Shown here one piece after another: positions 9,636 through 20,465 of a stretch of DNA of 64,000 bases (its first letter is position 1; each line of letters starts with the position of its first letter). Source of the DNA: Phycisphaerales bacterium. GTDB lineage: Bacteria > Planctomycetota > Phycisphaerae > Phycisphaerales > UBA1924. The DNA lies in the NCBI GenBank assembly GCA_022843045.1, contig JALHOJ010000007.1, positions 1-64,000 of the forward strand, in the 5' to 3' direction. Both the position numbers and the translations under genes were made by a program. The notes under the pieces were generated by a model that was not told the origin of the DNA, searched no databases, and saw only the letters and a list, made by a program, of their open reading frames with translations.

Positions 9636-10029
9636 GAAAATTCGCGTCGTCGTTCGCGGGCAGCAAGCCCCGACTTCGCGCTGTGCGCAACCACCGCCGC
9701 GCAGCACCTGCCCGCGCGTGCTTGCCGCCAAAAGTCGCGAAATATTTCCTTGCACGCTCACGCCTATAACTCAAACTAAGTCGTTTTCACTCAATATCTT
9801 GCGTCAAGTCTATACCCTAACGGCTTTTTTGTCCCTTGGCCCAACCCCACACCGATACCACCTCGCCACGTGGACGGTTCCACGCTGGTTCGCGAAGTTG
9901 GACGCCTGGATGCGTCCGTTCGCGAGTGTGTCTGGGGCCTTGGGGCCCAACGCCGGATGCGACGCCCAGCGGAGACGGGCGACCGCATCCAACTCGTTGC
10001 GATTGCCCGCCCGCCGGCGCTCGCGACCG

Positions 10030-10374
10030 ATGGACATTGATCACCACATGACCGACTTCGCTCCCATCCCGTCGTCCTTGAACGCTTCCCTCGGCGCCAG
10101 CACGGCTTCGCATGCCGCGATGCAGGCGAGCTCGGTCGCCAACGCGAACGCGGCCCGCAAATACGCCAAGGCGAGCGAGCCTTCCCGCACAGAGGACGAG
10201 GTGGACGTCTCCGACGAAGCCGCGGAGATCGCGTTCTACATGGGCAAGCTCCGCAACCTGCCGATCCGCCAGGAACTGGTCGATCGCGTCAAGGCGGAGA
10301 TCGCCAAGGGCAACTACGACACGCCCGAGAAGCTCAGCGCGGCGATCGATGAGATGCTCGCCGATGCGAACTGA
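10030..10374 (+). CDS. flgM: FlgM-like flagellar anti-sigma-28 factor
   Basis: C-terminal RQELVDRVKAEIAKGNYDTPEKLSAAIDEMLAD. Confidence 0.65.
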   Translation: MDIDHHMTDFAPIPSSLNASLGASTASHAAMQASSVANANAARKYAKASEPSRTEDEVDVSDEAAEIAFYMGKLRNLPIRQELVDRVKAEIAKGNYDTPEKLSAAIDEMLADAN

Positions 10375-10409
10375 ATCGACTTGAACTGATCCGTCAGCAC
10401 TCCAAAGTA

Positions 10410-10448
10410 AAGGCCGGACGCGCCACGGTGGGCGTCCGGCCTTTCTTG
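10410..10448 (+). terminator. Rho-independent terminator after flgM
   Basis: AAGGCCGGACGC..GGCGTCCGGCCTTTCTTGTTT. Confidence 0.8.
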
Positions 10449-10509
10449 TTTCGTGATTCCTCTCCGCGAGTCGCCGCGAAGCGGCCACCCGTGGCGAACG
10501 TGCCCTGCG

Positions 10510-13500
10510 TCACACCCCGCACAGCGTGCAAGGCCCTTCGCTGAACACAATCAGAAAGCTGTCAATGTCGCACGGATCAAACAGCGCCGCGTCGTTGTTG
10601 AAGTCGATGTCGTTGCAGGTGGCCGTCCCGGGCACGCACGGCCCCTCGCTGAACACGCTGAGGAACGCGTCGATGTCCTGAGGATCAAAGAACGACCCAT
10701 CGTTGTTGAAGTCAATCGAGCCGCACTCGGTGCCCGTGATCGTGAGCAGCACGGTGGTGGGGGTGTAGCTGACGCTGACCGTCACCGCGCTGGGGCCGAT
10801 CACCTGCACGCTGCTGAACACGCCCGTGCGTGTGTTATTGGTGCGGGCGATTTCATAGACGTCGCCGATCTTGGGCAGGAAGGGCGGCGTGATCACCACA
10901 CGGAGGGCCCCGGCAAGGCTCATGTTGCCGTTCGACAGAATCCGATCGCTGGGCAGGTTCGGACGGCCAAAGAGCGAGACTTCATACGTGCCGCTGGCGT
11001 TCTGCGTGTATGTGCCGCCGATGGTGAGCGTGCCGCTGTTGGATGGGGAGTCGCCCGGAGCCACGGTTGCGCCGGAGTTGGTCACCGCCTGGCCGAGCGT
11101 GCCGCGGCCTTCGAGGCGACCGCCAGCGAAAGCAAGAGGGCTGCCGGTGATCGACGCTCCGCTGCGGACCAGCGTGCGTGCTGCGGGTGCGGATTGCGTG
11201 AAGGTGCCGGAGATGGAGGCGGTGCCTTCAACCACATCGATGAGGCCCGAGTTGGTGAGCGGCAGGTTGGTGGTGAAGGTAGCGGCAGCGGTCTTGAGCA
11301 GCGTGCCGCTGTTGATGAGGGCATTTGTGCCACCGTTCGCAGCGAAGTTGATCGATCGAACATCGAGCGTGCCTTGGTTGGTGAAGATCATGCCAGTGAA
11401 GAAGCGGTTGTTGGAGTTTTCAACCCATGTGCCAGTGTTCGTAACTGCACCGACGTAGGTAAGGTTGCCCGCACCCGACGTGGAGAGGCTACCCGCGTTG
11501 GTGAGCGAGTTACCTACGCCACCGGCGGCGATGTTGCCCAACATGGCGAAGGGCTGGGCGGTGTTGATGATGGCGTTGCCGCTGGCGGTGATTGTTCCGC
11601 CGCTGCCGATGGCACCGGTGCCGGTTGCACGAAGCGTGCCAGCGATGATCATGTTGTTCAAGTGGACGGTTCCTGGAGCGGAGATATTGAAGGCCGCAGC
11701 ACCGTTGCCTGTGTACCTCGTGCTGTTGAAGTTCACAGTGCCGTCAAGCACATTAAACGCAGCGTTGTTGGTGAAGGGGATGTCGGTGGTCGCAACGACC
11801 GCGGCGGTCTTTCGGACGGTTGCGTTGTTCGTGAGGGTGTTGGTGCCTCCGTTGGCTGCGAGGTTGATGGATTGCAGCTCCCAAATGCCGTTGTTCACAA
11901 ACGATGCGCCGGTGTAGAAGCGGTTGTTGCTGTTCTCGATCCAGGTGCCGTTGTTGCCATTGACGATGGGGCCGACGTAGCTGAGGTTGCCTGCACCGCT
12001 GGTGCTGACGAGGCCCTGGTTCGTGAGGCTGTTGCCAGCATTGACGGTGACGTTGCTCAAGACTTGCAAAGGCGATGTGGTCGTCGTCGTGACGTTGCCG
12101 GACACGGTGAGGGTGCCTGTGCTGGCGAAGCTGCCCGCACCCGTGCAGTTGACGGTACCGGCGAGCGTCATGGTGTTGAGGTTGAGCGTGGCGCCGCTGG
12201 AAACGTTGATGTTTGCTGCGGGCACGGCGGTGTAGGTGGTGGAGTTGAAGTTCAGCGTGCCGCCTTGCACGTTGATGGTGGCGTTGTTGGTGATGGGGAT
12301 GTCGGTCGTTGCCGTGACAGCACCGACTTTGCGCATCGTGGCGTTGTTGATGAGCGAGTTGGTGCCGCCATTGGCAGCGAGGTTGATGGACTGCAGCTCC
12401 CAGATGCCGTTGTTCACGAACGACGCGCCGGTGTAGAAGCGGTTGCTGCTGTTCTCGATCCACGTCCCCGTCGCAGCATTGGTGAGCGTGCCCTGATAGG
12501 TCAGGTTGCTTGCGCCGCTGGTGCTGAGCAGGCCAGTATTCGTCAGGCTGTTGCCAGCGCCAACGGTGACGTTGCTGAAGAGGCGGAACGCGCTGGTGGT
12601 GTTGAGCGAAGCGGCGCCAACTACACCCAGCGAGCCAGCGCTTGTCAGCGTGCCCGCACCGGTAAAGTTGATGGTGCCGCCGATGGTCAAGTTGTTGAAA
12701 TTGCAGGCTGCGCCAGATGCGACCGAGACGCTGCCCGATCCGACGCCCGTGTACGCCAAGTTGTTGAGGTCAAGCGTGCCTGCTTGCACGTCGATGAGCC
12801 CGCTGTTGCTTATCGCGATGTTGCACGTTGACGTACCGCCAGTGGTCTTGCGAATCGTCCCGCTGTTGGCAATGCTGTTGGTGCCACCATTTGACACGAG
12901 ACCGATCGTTTGCAACTCAAGCACGCCCGCGTTGGTGAACGCGCAGCCCGTATAGAAGCGGTTGTTGGAGTTCTCAACCCACAGGCCTGACGCGGCGTTG
13001 GTGATAGGGCCGCTGTAGCTGATGTTCCCTGCACCGCCCGTGTTGACGCGGTTGTTATTGGTAAAGGATGAGCCGGGAATCGCGTTGGCGTTGAGGTCGC
13101 CGCTCAGGCGCAGGTTGCTGGCGACGTTGAAGATCGTTGCGCCGGAGGCGACAACGGTTCCGCTGCTGTTGATTTCGCCCACGCCTGTGGCGTTGATGCG
13201 GCCCACGAGGGTGTAATTGCTGAGATTGAGCGCTGCGCCGCCGCCTGCGACGGCGATGGTTGAGGTGGGTGAGCCCGTGAACGTGGTACTGAAGATGGTC
13301 AGGACGCCACCTGCTTGCACATCGATGCTGCCGTTGTTGGTGACGGGGACGTTGATGCTGGCGGTGCTGCCGCCGGACTTACGAAGGGTGCCCGTGTTGG
13401 TGTAACTGTTGGAGCCGCCGTTGGTGATAAGGTCGATGGATTGCAACTCAAGCGTACCGGCGTTAGAAAAAGACACACCCGCCAAGAAACGAGTGTTGCT

Positions 13501-13980
13501 GTTCTCGACCCAGGTTGCGCCGCCGCTGTTGGTGAAGGGGCCAACATACGAAGTATTGCCGCTGCCGCTGGTGTTGACCGAGCCGTTGTTGGTGAACCCG
13601 TTGCTCGTGGTCATGTTGTTCTGAAGCGCGAAGCTCACACCCGCGTTGATCGTGACCGAGCGCACGTTTGGAACGAAGTTGTTGAGCACGCCGTTCACGC
13701 CGAAGACCACGTCGTCGGCAGCGCCTGGGAAGAGCGGCGTGGCGTTGCAGGCGGTTTGTGCCCAGTTGTTGCGAGAGAGGACGCCGCCGACGCCGCAACT
13801 GCCGGGGGCGAGGTTGCAGATGGTGCCCCATGTATTGTCGCAAAGCGGGGTGAAGGTGAAAATCGCCGCCTGACTGCTCGCGGCACCCGCGAGGAGTGCC
13901 AGCAACCCGGCGGACCTGATCGTGCGGGAGGTGGAAACGGGGAAGGAACGATTGGAGGAACGAACGCGCGTGGTCTTCAT
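10510..13980 (-). CDS. large exported repeat protein (beta-solenoid type) with C-terminal GC-type dockerin repeats
   Basis: Signal peptide; five repeats containing NNRFxTGxxFxNxGxxELQSIxxxxNGGTNxxxNxxTxRK; C-term CGSIDFNNDGSFFDPQDIDAFLSVFSEGPC...CNDIDFNNDAALFDPCDIDSFLIVFSEGPCTLCGV. Confidence 0.85.
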   Translation of the reverse strand: MKTTRVRSSNRSFPVSTSRTIRSAGLLALLAGAASSQAAIFTFTPLCDNTWGTICNLAPGSCGVGGVLSRNNWAQTACNATPLFPGAADDVVFGVNGVLNNFVPNVRSVTINAGVSFALQNNMTTSNGFTNNGSVNTSGSGNTSYVGPFTNSGGATWVENSNTRFLAGVSFSNAGTLELQSIDLITNGGSNSYTNTGTLRKSGGSTASINVPVTNNGSIDVQAGGVLTIFSTTFTGSPTSTIAVAGGGAALNLSNYTLVGRINATGVGEINSSGTVVASGATIFNVASNLRLSGDLNANAIPGSSFTNNNRVNTGGAGNISYSGPITNAASGLWVENSNNRFYTGCAFTNAGVLELQTIGLVSNGGTNSIANSGTIRKTTGGTSTCNIAISNSGLIDVQAGTLDLNNLAYTGVGSGSVSVASGAACNFNNLTIGGTINFTGAGTLTSAGSLGVVGAASLNTTSAFRLFSNVTVGAGNSLTNTGLLSTSGASNLTYQGTLTNAATGTWIENSSNRFYTGASFVNNGIWELQSINLAANGGTNSLINNATMRKVGAVTATTDIPITNNATINVQGGTLNFNSTTYTAVPAANINVSSGATLNLNTMTLAGTVNCTGAGSFASTGTLTVSGNVTTTTTSPLQVLSNVTVNAGNSLTNQGLVSTSGAGNLSYVGPIVNGNNGTWIENSNNRFYTGASFVNNGIWELQSINLAANGGTNTLTNNATVRKTAAVVATTDIPFTNNAAFNVLDGTVNFNSTRYTGNGAAAFNISAPGTVHLNNMIIAGTLRATGTGAIGSGGTITASGNAIINTAQPFAMLGNIAAGGVGNSLTNAGSLSTSGAGNLTYVGAVTNTGTWVENSNNRFFTGMIFTNQGTLDVRSINFAANGGTNALINSGTLLKTAAATFTTNLPLTNSGLIDVVEGTASISGTFTQSAPAARTLVRSGASITGSPLAFAGGRLEGRGTLGQAVTNSGATVAPGDSPSNSGTLTIGGTYTQNASGTYEVSLFGRPNLPSDRILSNGNMSLAGALRVVITPPFLPKIGDVYEIARTNNTRTGVFSSVQVIGPSAVTVSVSYTPTTVLLTITGTECGSIDFNNDGSFFDPQDIDAFLSVFSEGPCVPGTATCNDIDFNNDAALFDPCDIDSFLIVFSEGPCTLCGV

Positions 13981-14089
13981 GGGTGTGCTCCCGAGGGGTT
14001 GCTGGAACGGACTCAGCAGGACCTAGGGAGCACGCACCAGTCGCCTGACAAGAAGCGGTGCGAAAAGCAGCGAACGCAATCGAATGCAG

Positions 14090-14581
14090 TTATCGAACCT
14101 CGCTGAACAGCCAGATGGTCCAAATCACGACGGCCCCGACGCTCGCCGCGAGGCACAGGTTGCGAACGAGCGTCTGGCGGGGCGTGGTATTGAACCACCG
14201 GCGGCCCTTCGCGCGAGTCAGCCGCCACCCAGTCCACGCCAACGCGGAGCACACCGCGAGCGGCGCAAGCAGATACATCGTCCACTGCTCAATGTCGCGC
14301 CCGCGTGCCAGATCCTCGAACATGTTCGGGAAGACATGATCCCCCGCGACGATCAGCACGATGGCGATCGCCGCAAGCCCGCCCCCGCCCACAATCCACA
14401 CCGGAATGATCGTCGTCAGCCACGACTTTGTCACCGGTCTCTGGAGCGTGACGTGCAGCATCAGTTGCTGACGACACTCCGGACACGCCTCGCTCGCCAA
14501 CCCCCGCAGGTTGTACCCGCACGCTGGGCAAGACACATCGCGCTCCGCGAGATATGCCTTGAGCAGTTCCGGGTTGCTCAT
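14090..14581 (-). CDS. zinc-ribbon membrane protein
   Basis: CPACGYNLRGLASEACPECRQQL plus three hydrophobic segments. Confidence 0.6.
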   Translation of the reverse strand: MSNPELLKAYLAERDVSCPACGYNLRGLASEACPECRQQLMLHVTLQRPVTKSWLTTIIPVWIVGGGGLAAIAIVLIVAGDHVFPNMFEDLARGRDIEQWTMYLLAPLAVCSALAWTGWRLTRAKGRRWFNTTPRQTLVRNLCLAASVGAVVIWTIWLFSEVR

Positions 14582-14670
14582 GGACTCCTCCGTGCCGCCC
14601 AGCCCCGTTCACCCCGCCGAGCCCCCGCCTTCAACATCTCAGCGAATCCCCAATCCCCAATTCCTCTCGC

Positions 14671-15162
14671 CTACGAAAACAGCCGCTGCTGATCCTTCAC
14701 GTCCCGAACTTTCCCGTCGAGCAGTTCGAGCTGCTTCTTGAGTTCGTCCACGCTCTTGAACTTGTAGTACTCGCTCGCAAACCGGATCCACGCGACCTCG
14801 TCGATGTCGCGCAGCCGCCCCATCAGCTTCTCGCCGATCACCTGGCTCTCCACCTCGCGGTCAAACTGCTTGTGCAATTCTTCCTCGATCTCGTCCGCGA
14901 CCTTCTGCTTGATGTCCTCGGGGATCTTCCGCTTGCCGCACGCAGAGGAGACGCCCCGGATGATGTTCTCGCGATCAAACGGCACGCGCCGCCCATCGCG
15001 CTTGATGACCATCAGCTTGGCCGTCGCCTCGACGCGTTCGTAGGTGGTGAAGCGTTTGCCGCACCCCAGGCACTCGCGCCGCCGGCGCGTGACCTTCCCC
15101 GCATCGCTGCTGCGCGAGTCGATGACCTTGTCGTTGTCGGTGTTGCAGTACGGGCAAAGCAC
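14671..15162 (-). CDS. nrdR: transcriptional repressor NrdR
   Basis: LCPYCNTDNDKVIDSR..CLGCGKRFTTYERVE, ATP-cone; GTG start at 15162 inferred. Confidence 0.93.
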   Translation of the reverse strand: MLCPYCNTDNDKVIDSRSSDAGKVTRRRRECLGCGKRFTTYERVEATAKLMVIKRDGRRVPFDRENIIRGVSSACGKRKIPEDIKQKVADEIEEELHKQFDREVESQVIGEKLMGRLRDIDEVAWIRFASEYYKFKSVDELKKQLELLDGKVRDVKDQQRLFS

Positions 15163-15248
15163 GGGCCAAGCGTACGGAGCCTTGCGGTGGCCCGGGCGCC
15201 CCGCCCGTGAGTCCGATGGGCTTCCAGTCCATCGAATCATCCAGTGCT

Positions 15249-15923
15249 TCACATGAGCATCGCAAAACCATCGCGAGCCATCATGCCAAGCCCGATCCCC
15301 ACCCCCGCCGCCAGCACAATCATCCCCAGACACCCGCTGCGTCGCTTCCCGCCCTCAATCGTCGCGTCTATCGCGTCGATGGTCTGCTTGGCCTCCGCAA
15401 GCCCCACGCCCGTCCGCTCGCGCAGCACCTTGATCGCCTCGATCTTCTTGCCTTGCCGCAGTAGCCCCATGATGTCGTCAGTGGGGAAGTCCTTGCCGTC
15501 GATCTGTCGCACGACGGTGTGCGTCACAGTCACATTGGATCGCTTCCCGTCCTCATCGCCCTCGGCCTGCGCCCGAAGCGCATCGATCATGCCCCGAAGC
15601 TCGATGGGCACCTCGCTCATGCTCGAGAAGATCTTCTTCTCACCGTTGATGTTGATCTCGATGCGCTCGCTGCGGATCGGGCGATTGGCTGGACCCGCCG
15701 GCATGCCTCCCAAGGGCTCCGACGCGAGATCGATCAGCCCATCGTCGCCACCGCCGCTGGCCGCGCCAGCCGGAGGTCTGTCCGCCTCCGCCTTCTCAAA
15801 CCGCACGCTCTTCACCGTGCTCGGATCAATCCCCCGCGCCCGCAACTCGGCCTCGAGCCGCTCGCGCTGCGCCCTGGGAAGTTCGTCCCACCGCCCACCG
15901 GATGCCGCGTTCCCCTGTTCCAT
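15249..15923 (-). CDS. ribosomal L7/L12 C-terminal-like domain protein with C-terminal TM
   Basis: [33 protein letters not shown] then [19 protein letters not shown]. Confidence 0.65.
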   Translation of the reverse strand: MEQGNAASGGRWDELPRAQRERLEAELRARGIDPSTVKSVRFEKAEADRPPAGAASGGGDDGLIDLASEPLGGMPAGPANRPIRSERIEININGEKKIFSSMSEVPIELRGMIDALRAQAEGDEDGKRSNVTVTHTVVRQIDGKDFPTDDIMGLLRQGKKIEAIKVLRERTGVGLAEAKQTIDAIDATIEGGKRRSGCLGMIVLAAGVGIGLGMMARDGFAMLM

Positions 15924-16090
15924 GGCAAGAGGATAGGGAACTGCCCCCGAAAGCCCCTCAAGCCATGGACTTTTCGCGTTTGCCCGCTATGCTCGTCCAG
16001 TTTGCGCGCACCCGGCCGCCCAGGCGTCACCCCAACGCCCCGCCCCGCGCTCATGTTCGCTTCTCGCTTTCCCGCTTTTCGCTTTTCCCC

Positions 16091-19000
16091 ATGCCCAAAC
16101 GCACCGACATCAAGACCATCCTCGTCCTGGGTTCCGGTCCCATCGTCATCGGCCAGGGCTGCGAGTTTGACTACTCGGGCACGCAGGCCTGCAAGGCCCT
16201 CAAGGCCGAGGGCTACCGCATCGTGCTGGTCAACAGCAACCCAGCGACGATCATGACCGATCCGCAGTTCAGCGATCGGACCTACATCGAGCCTATCACG
16301 CCCGAGTGCGTCCGCAAGATCATCGAGCTCGAACAGCAGCGCGGCCCGCGCATTGACGCCATCCTGCCCACCCTGGGCGGCCAGACCGCGCTCAACTGCG
16401 CCTGCGCCCTCTGGGACAACGGCACGCTGAAGGAATTCGGCATCGAGATGATCGGCGCCAACCGCGAGATCATCCATCGCGCCGAAGACCGCCAGATCTT
16501 CAAGGACATCTGCGAGAAGATCGGACTCACCCTCCCCAAAGCCAAGACCGTCAACACCCTCGCCGACGCCGAGGAGTTCCTCAAGGAAATCGGCCTCCCC
16601 GCGATCATCCGCCCCGCCTTCACGCTGGGCGGCACGGGCGGCGGCATCGCCTACAACCTCGAGGAATACCGCGACATCGTGACCCGCGGGCTCGCTGCGA
16701 GCATGATCACGCAGGTGCAGATCGACCAGTCCGTGATCGGCTGGAAGGAATTCGAGCTCGAAGTCGTCCGCGACAAGAAGGACAACTGCATCATCGTCTG
16801 CGGCATCGAGAACATCGATCCCATGGGCGTCCACACGGGTGACAGCATCACCGTCGCGCCGATTCTCACGCTCACTGACAAGGAATATCAGGCCATGCGC
16901 GACGCGGCTCTCGCGATCATGCGGGCCGTGGGCGTCGAAACAGGCGGCAGCAACGTCCAGTTCGCCGTCAACCCCAAGCCCAAGCCCCGTGCCGACGGTT
17001 CCCTGCCCTTCGAGATGGTCGTGGTCGAGATGAACCCCCGCGTCTCTCGCTCCAGCGCGCTCGCCAGCAAGGCGACGGGCTTCCCAATCGCCAAGATCGC
17101 CGCCAAACTCGCGATTGGCTACACCTTGGACGAACTCAAGAACGACATCACCGGCACCACCAGCGCGTGCTTCGAGCCCGCCATCGACTACATCGTCGTG
17201 AAGATGCCCCGCTGGACGTTTGAGAAGTTCCCCGAAGCCGACGAAACGCTCACGACCCAGATGAAGAGCGTCGGCGAAGCCATGGCCATCGGCCGTACCT
17301 TCAAGGAAGCCCTCCAGAAGGTCATCCGCTCCATGGAAGTCAAGCGTTTCGGCCTGGGGCTGGATCGCAACGACCGCTGGCTCACCGCCATGCGCGCCAT
17401 CGAGCACGACCAGTTGGTCCTAGACGTGATGGGCTCCCCCGACTCCGTCACTTCGTCACTGCGTCACTCCGTCGCTTCCCAAAGCGACACCGGCCTCCGC
17501 ACCGCCGACGGCCAGCCCATTGAGTGGCCCATTCCCCACGAAAAACTCTCGCGCAAGCTCGCCGTGCCCAGCCAGGGCCGGCTCTACTACATCCGCTACG
17601 CGATGAAGATGGGCTGGAGCATCGAGAAGATCCACGCCCTCACCAACATCGACCCCTGGTTCCTCGACCAGATCCAGCAACTCGTCGAGTTTGAAGACAC
17701 CCTCACCGACTACAAGACCCTCGCCGACGTCCCCGCCGACGTTCTCATGGAAGCCAAGCAGCTCGGCTACAGCGACGCCCAGCTTGCCAACCTCTACGAA
17801 GGCACCATCACCACCGACGCCATCCTCAAAGTCCGCGCCCACCGCAAGAGCCTGGGCATCAACCCCGTCTACAAGCTCGTCGACACCTGCGCCGCCGAGT
17901 TCGCGGCGATCACGCCATATTACTACTCGACGTACGAAACAGGTAGCCGCTCCATCGGCCCGAATGCCGAATCCCGAATCCCGAATCCCGTCTCGCCTGC
18001 TGAAGACGAAGTCCGCATCACCGACAAGAAAAAAGTTATCATCATCGGCGGTGGCCCCAACCGCATCGGCCAGGGCATCGAGTTTGACTACTGCTGCGTC
18101 CACGCCGCCTTCGCCGCCAAGGAACTGGGCTTCGAAAGCGTGATGATCAACTCCAACCCCGAGACGGTCAGCACCGACTACGACACCAGCGACCTGCTGT
18201 TCTTTGAACCGCTGACGTTGGAAGACACGCTCAACGTGATCGAACGCCTCAACGCGAAGTCCTCCGCCGTCCACGGCGTCATCGTCCAATTCGGCGGCCA
18301 GACGCCCCTCAACCTCGCACACGGCCTCCAGCAAGCCGGCGCACCCATCATCGGCACCTCCGTCGACTCCATCGACCGCGCCGAAGACCGCAAGCGCTTC
18401 GACGAGGTCCTCGACACCCTCAAGCTCCAACGCCCCGCCGCCGGCACCGCCCGAAACCTCGACGAAGCCCTCGCCGAAGCCAAGCGCATCGGCTACCCCG
18501 TGCTCATCCGCCCCAGCTACGTCCTGGGAGGCCGCGGCATGGAAATCTGCCAGGACGAAGCCGCTCTCCGCAGCTTCATCGGCACCGCCTTGAAGCAAGC
18601 CGGCGCCGACAACGCCCCCGTCCTCATCGACAAGTTCCTCGCCGGCGCAACCGAAGTCGACGTCGATGTGGTTGCTGATTACGGCACGTCTGACGAACGA
18701 CGCATTGGTGGATTCGAGGTACGCGGAGTCGCAGGGAACTCCAGCGATGTCGAAAGCGCTATCGCCCAACTAGCCGTGATTGGGGTCACGTCCGGCATTC
18801 TCTGGGGCACAACCCACCTCAATCCCAACGGTCTTCGCATGCTCGCTGAGTCTTCTGACGGGCGACTCTTCCTTGTTGATCCCGCGAAAAGAGAAGCGCC
18901 CAAAGACGTGTCAGAGTTTCGTGCCACACTCGCGAAGCAATGGCAGTCAATTCTGCCCGGCGTCTCGCCGAGCAACGAACCATCAATGACTACGGCTGCC

Positions 19001-20029
19001 CGGCGGGACGCCGAGCCTACAGCGATCGTCGCTGGCATCCTCGAGCAAATCGAACAAGCCGGGATTCACTCAGGCGACTCCGCCTGCACCCTGCCCCCCG
19101 CCTCGCTCTCCCCCTCCATCATCGCCCGCATCGAGGAATTGGCCCTGAACATGGCCAAGGAACTCCGTGTCAACGGCCTGATGAACCTGCAGCTCGCGAT
19201 CAAGGACGATCAGATCTTCGTCCTCGAAGTCAACCCCCGCGCCAGCCGCACCGTCCCGTTCGTGGGCAAGGCCACGCACACCCCCTGGCCCGCGATCGCC
19301 GCGAAAGTGATGATGGGCAAGCCCCTCGCCGAACTCGTCCCCGCGCAGCGTCGCAGCATGTGGCACAGCACCCCCAAGTACTACGCCGTCAAGGAATCTG
19401 TCTTCCCCTTCAGCAAGTTCCCAGGCGTCGACGTCGTCCTTGGCCCCGAAATGCGCAGCACGGGCGAAGTCATGGGCATCGACCAGTCCCTCCCCATCGC
19501 CTTCGCCAAGAGCCAGATGGCCGGCGGCACCAAGCTGCCCACCGATCCCAAGAAGGGCGGCGTTTTCGTCAGCGTGCGCGAACAAGATCGGCCCATGATC
19601 GTGGAGCCGATCCGCACCCTCATCCGCGAAGGCTTCGAGATCTACGCCACCGACGGCACCGCCGGCGCCCTCGCCGCCCAGGGCCTGAAGGTCAACGTCC
19701 TCCAGAAGATCGCCGCCGGCGCTCGCCCCAACGTGCTGGACCTCATGCACAACAACCAGATCGCCCTCATCATCAACACGCCCACCCGCACCGGCTGGAA
19801 GACCGATGAAGGCCGCATTCGCAGCACCGCCGTCAGGCTGAACATCCCCATGATCAGCACCGCCACCGCCGCCGTCGCCGCGGCGAAGGCCATCGAAGCC
19901 ATGCGCAAACAAGACTGGGGCGTCGCCGCGATGCAGGACTATCTGGCGATGAGCAAGGGCGAAGCGATCATCGAAGCCAGAACGGCCGTGCCATCCCCCG
20001 TGCCATCGATGTCATCGCCCAAGCGATGA
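16091..20029 (+). CDS. carB: carbamoyl-phosphate synthase large subunit
   Basis: [88 protein letters not shown]; contains in-frame insertions. Confidence 0.96.
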   Translation: MPKRTDIKTILVLGSGPIVIGQGCEFDYSGTQACKALKAEGYRIVLVNSNPATIMTDPQFSDRTYIEPITPECVRKIIELEQQRGPRIDAILPTLGGQTALNCACALWDNGTLKEFGIEMIGANREIIHRAEDRQIFKDICEKIGLTLPKAKTVNTLADAEEFLKEIGLPAIIRPAFTLGGTGGGIAYNLEEYRDIVTRGLAASMITQVQIDQSVIGWKEFELEVVRDKKDNCIIVCGIENIDPMGVHTGDSITVAPILTLTDKEYQAMRDAALAIMRAVGVETGGSNVQFAVNPKPKPRADGSLPFEMVVVEMNPRVSRSSALASKATGFPIAKIAAKLAIGYTLDELKNDITGTTSACFEPAIDYIVVKMPRWTFEKFPEADETLTTQMKSVGEAMAIGRTFKEALQKVIRSMEVKRFGLGLDRNDRWLTAMRAIEHDQLVLDVMGSPDSVTSSLRHSVASQSDTGLRTADGQPIEWPIPHEKLSRKLAVPSQGRLYYIRYAMKMGWSIEKIHALTNIDPWFLDQIQQLVEFEDTLTDYKTLADVPADVLMEAKQLGYSDAQLANLYEGTITTDAILKVRAHRKSLGINPVYKLVDTCAAEFAAITPYYYSTYETGSRSIGPNAESRIPNPVSPAEDEVRITDKKKVIIIGGGPNRIGQGIEFDYCCVHAAFAAKELGFESVMINSNPETVSTDYDTSDLLFFEPLTLEDTLNVIERLNAKSSAVHGVIVQFGGQTPLNLAHGLQQAGAPIIGTSVDSIDRAEDRKRFDEVLDTLKLQRPAAGTARNLDEALAEAKRIGYPVLIRPSYVLGGRGMEICQDEAALRSFIGTALKQAGADNAPVLIDKFLAGATEVDVDVVADYGTSDERRIGGFEVRGVAGNSSDVESAIAQLAVIGVTSGILWGTTHLNPNGLRMLAESSDGRLFLVDPAKREAPKDVSEFRATLAKQWQSILPGVSPSNEPSMTTAARRDAEPTAIVAGILEQIEQAGIHSGDSACTLPPASLSPSIIARIEELALNMAKELRVNGLMNLQLAIKDDQIFVLEVNPRASRTVPFVGKATHTPWPAIAAKVMMGKPLAELVPAQRRSMWHSTPKYYAVKESVFPFSKFPGVDVVLGPEMRSTGEVMGIDQSLPIAFAKSQMAGGTKLPTDPKKGGVFVSVREQDRPMIVEPIRTLIREGFEIYATDGTAGALAAQGLKVNVLQKIAAGARPNVLDLMHNNQIALIINTPTRTGWKTDEGRIRSTAVRLNIPMISTATAAVAAAKAIEAMRKQDWGVAAMQDYLAMSKGEAIIEARTAVPSPVPSMSSPKR
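17441..17480. repeat. CT-rich repeat in frame in carB
   Basis: GACTCCGTCACTTCGTCACTGCGTCACTCCGTCGCTTCCC, encodes [13 protein letters not shown]. Confidence 0.75.
17961..17990. repeat. (CGAATCCC)n short tandem repeat in frame in carB
   Basis: CGAATGCCGAATCCCGAATCCCGAATCCCG followed by TCTCGCCTGC. Confidence 0.8.
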
Positions 20030-20037
20030 CATCGATG
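20004..20037. repeat. 15-bp perfect hairpin spanning the carB stop codon
   Basis: CATCGATGTCATCGC-CCAA-GCGATGACATCGATG; carB ends at 20029 inside the right arm. Confidence 0.9.
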
Positions 20038-20047
20038 CGAGGATTCC

Positions 20048-20461
20048 ATGCAGTTCGCCCAAACAACCTGCATCGCCTGCGGTTATGAGCTCGCGGGCCT
20101 TATGGATTCCAAGGGACGCGTGACGTGTCCTGAATGCGGCCGTCGCTACCACCAAGGGCAACTCGAAATCCTGCACCAGCAGCGCGTCTACTGGGGAACC
20201 GCAGGCTGGGCGTTGGGCGCAACACCTCTGTTTCTGGTCTGCGGCGCAATGCTGACGCCGCTGCTGCCGGCGAGCTTTGGCCCGGTTTTACGCATAGGAA
20301 TCGGCACGCTGGTGTTCTTCTGGGTCTGGTCTTGGGTATATGTGTTCGTGATGAGCAATTCTCGCGCACGCTTGAGCGGCTTCTCTCATGTGGCGGGCGC
20401 ATGCATCGGCTTCATCGTGGCGATGCCGGTTGCATCATGTCTTGCTCTGGCGTTGCGATGA
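20048..20461 (+). CDS. zinc-ribbon membrane protein
   Basis: CIACGYELAGLMDSKGRVTCPECGRRYHQG plus TM segments. Confidence 0.65.
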   Translation: MQFAQTTCIACGYELAGLMDSKGRVTCPECGRRYHQGQLEILHQQRVYWGTAGWALGATPLFLVCGAMLTPLLPASFGPVLRIGIGTLVFFWVWSWVYVFVMSNSRARLSGFSHVAGACIGFIVAMPVASCLALALR

Positions 20462-20465
20462 ACGC

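Noticed and set aside
10453-12831. 792-aa plus-strand ORF opposite the dockerin repeat protein
   Set aside because: Repetitive because it is antisense to repeated DNA; the minus strand has signal peptide and dockerin tail.
15812-18769. Minus-strand ORFs of 531 and 437 aa opposite carB
   Set aside because: Shadow ORFs; carB is unambiguous on the plus strand.
18679-19020. CarB insertion as frameshift or assembly error
   Set aside because: Frame is uninterrupted and flanking CarB motifs are intact on both sides; a chimera cannot be excluded without reads but is not the simplest reading.
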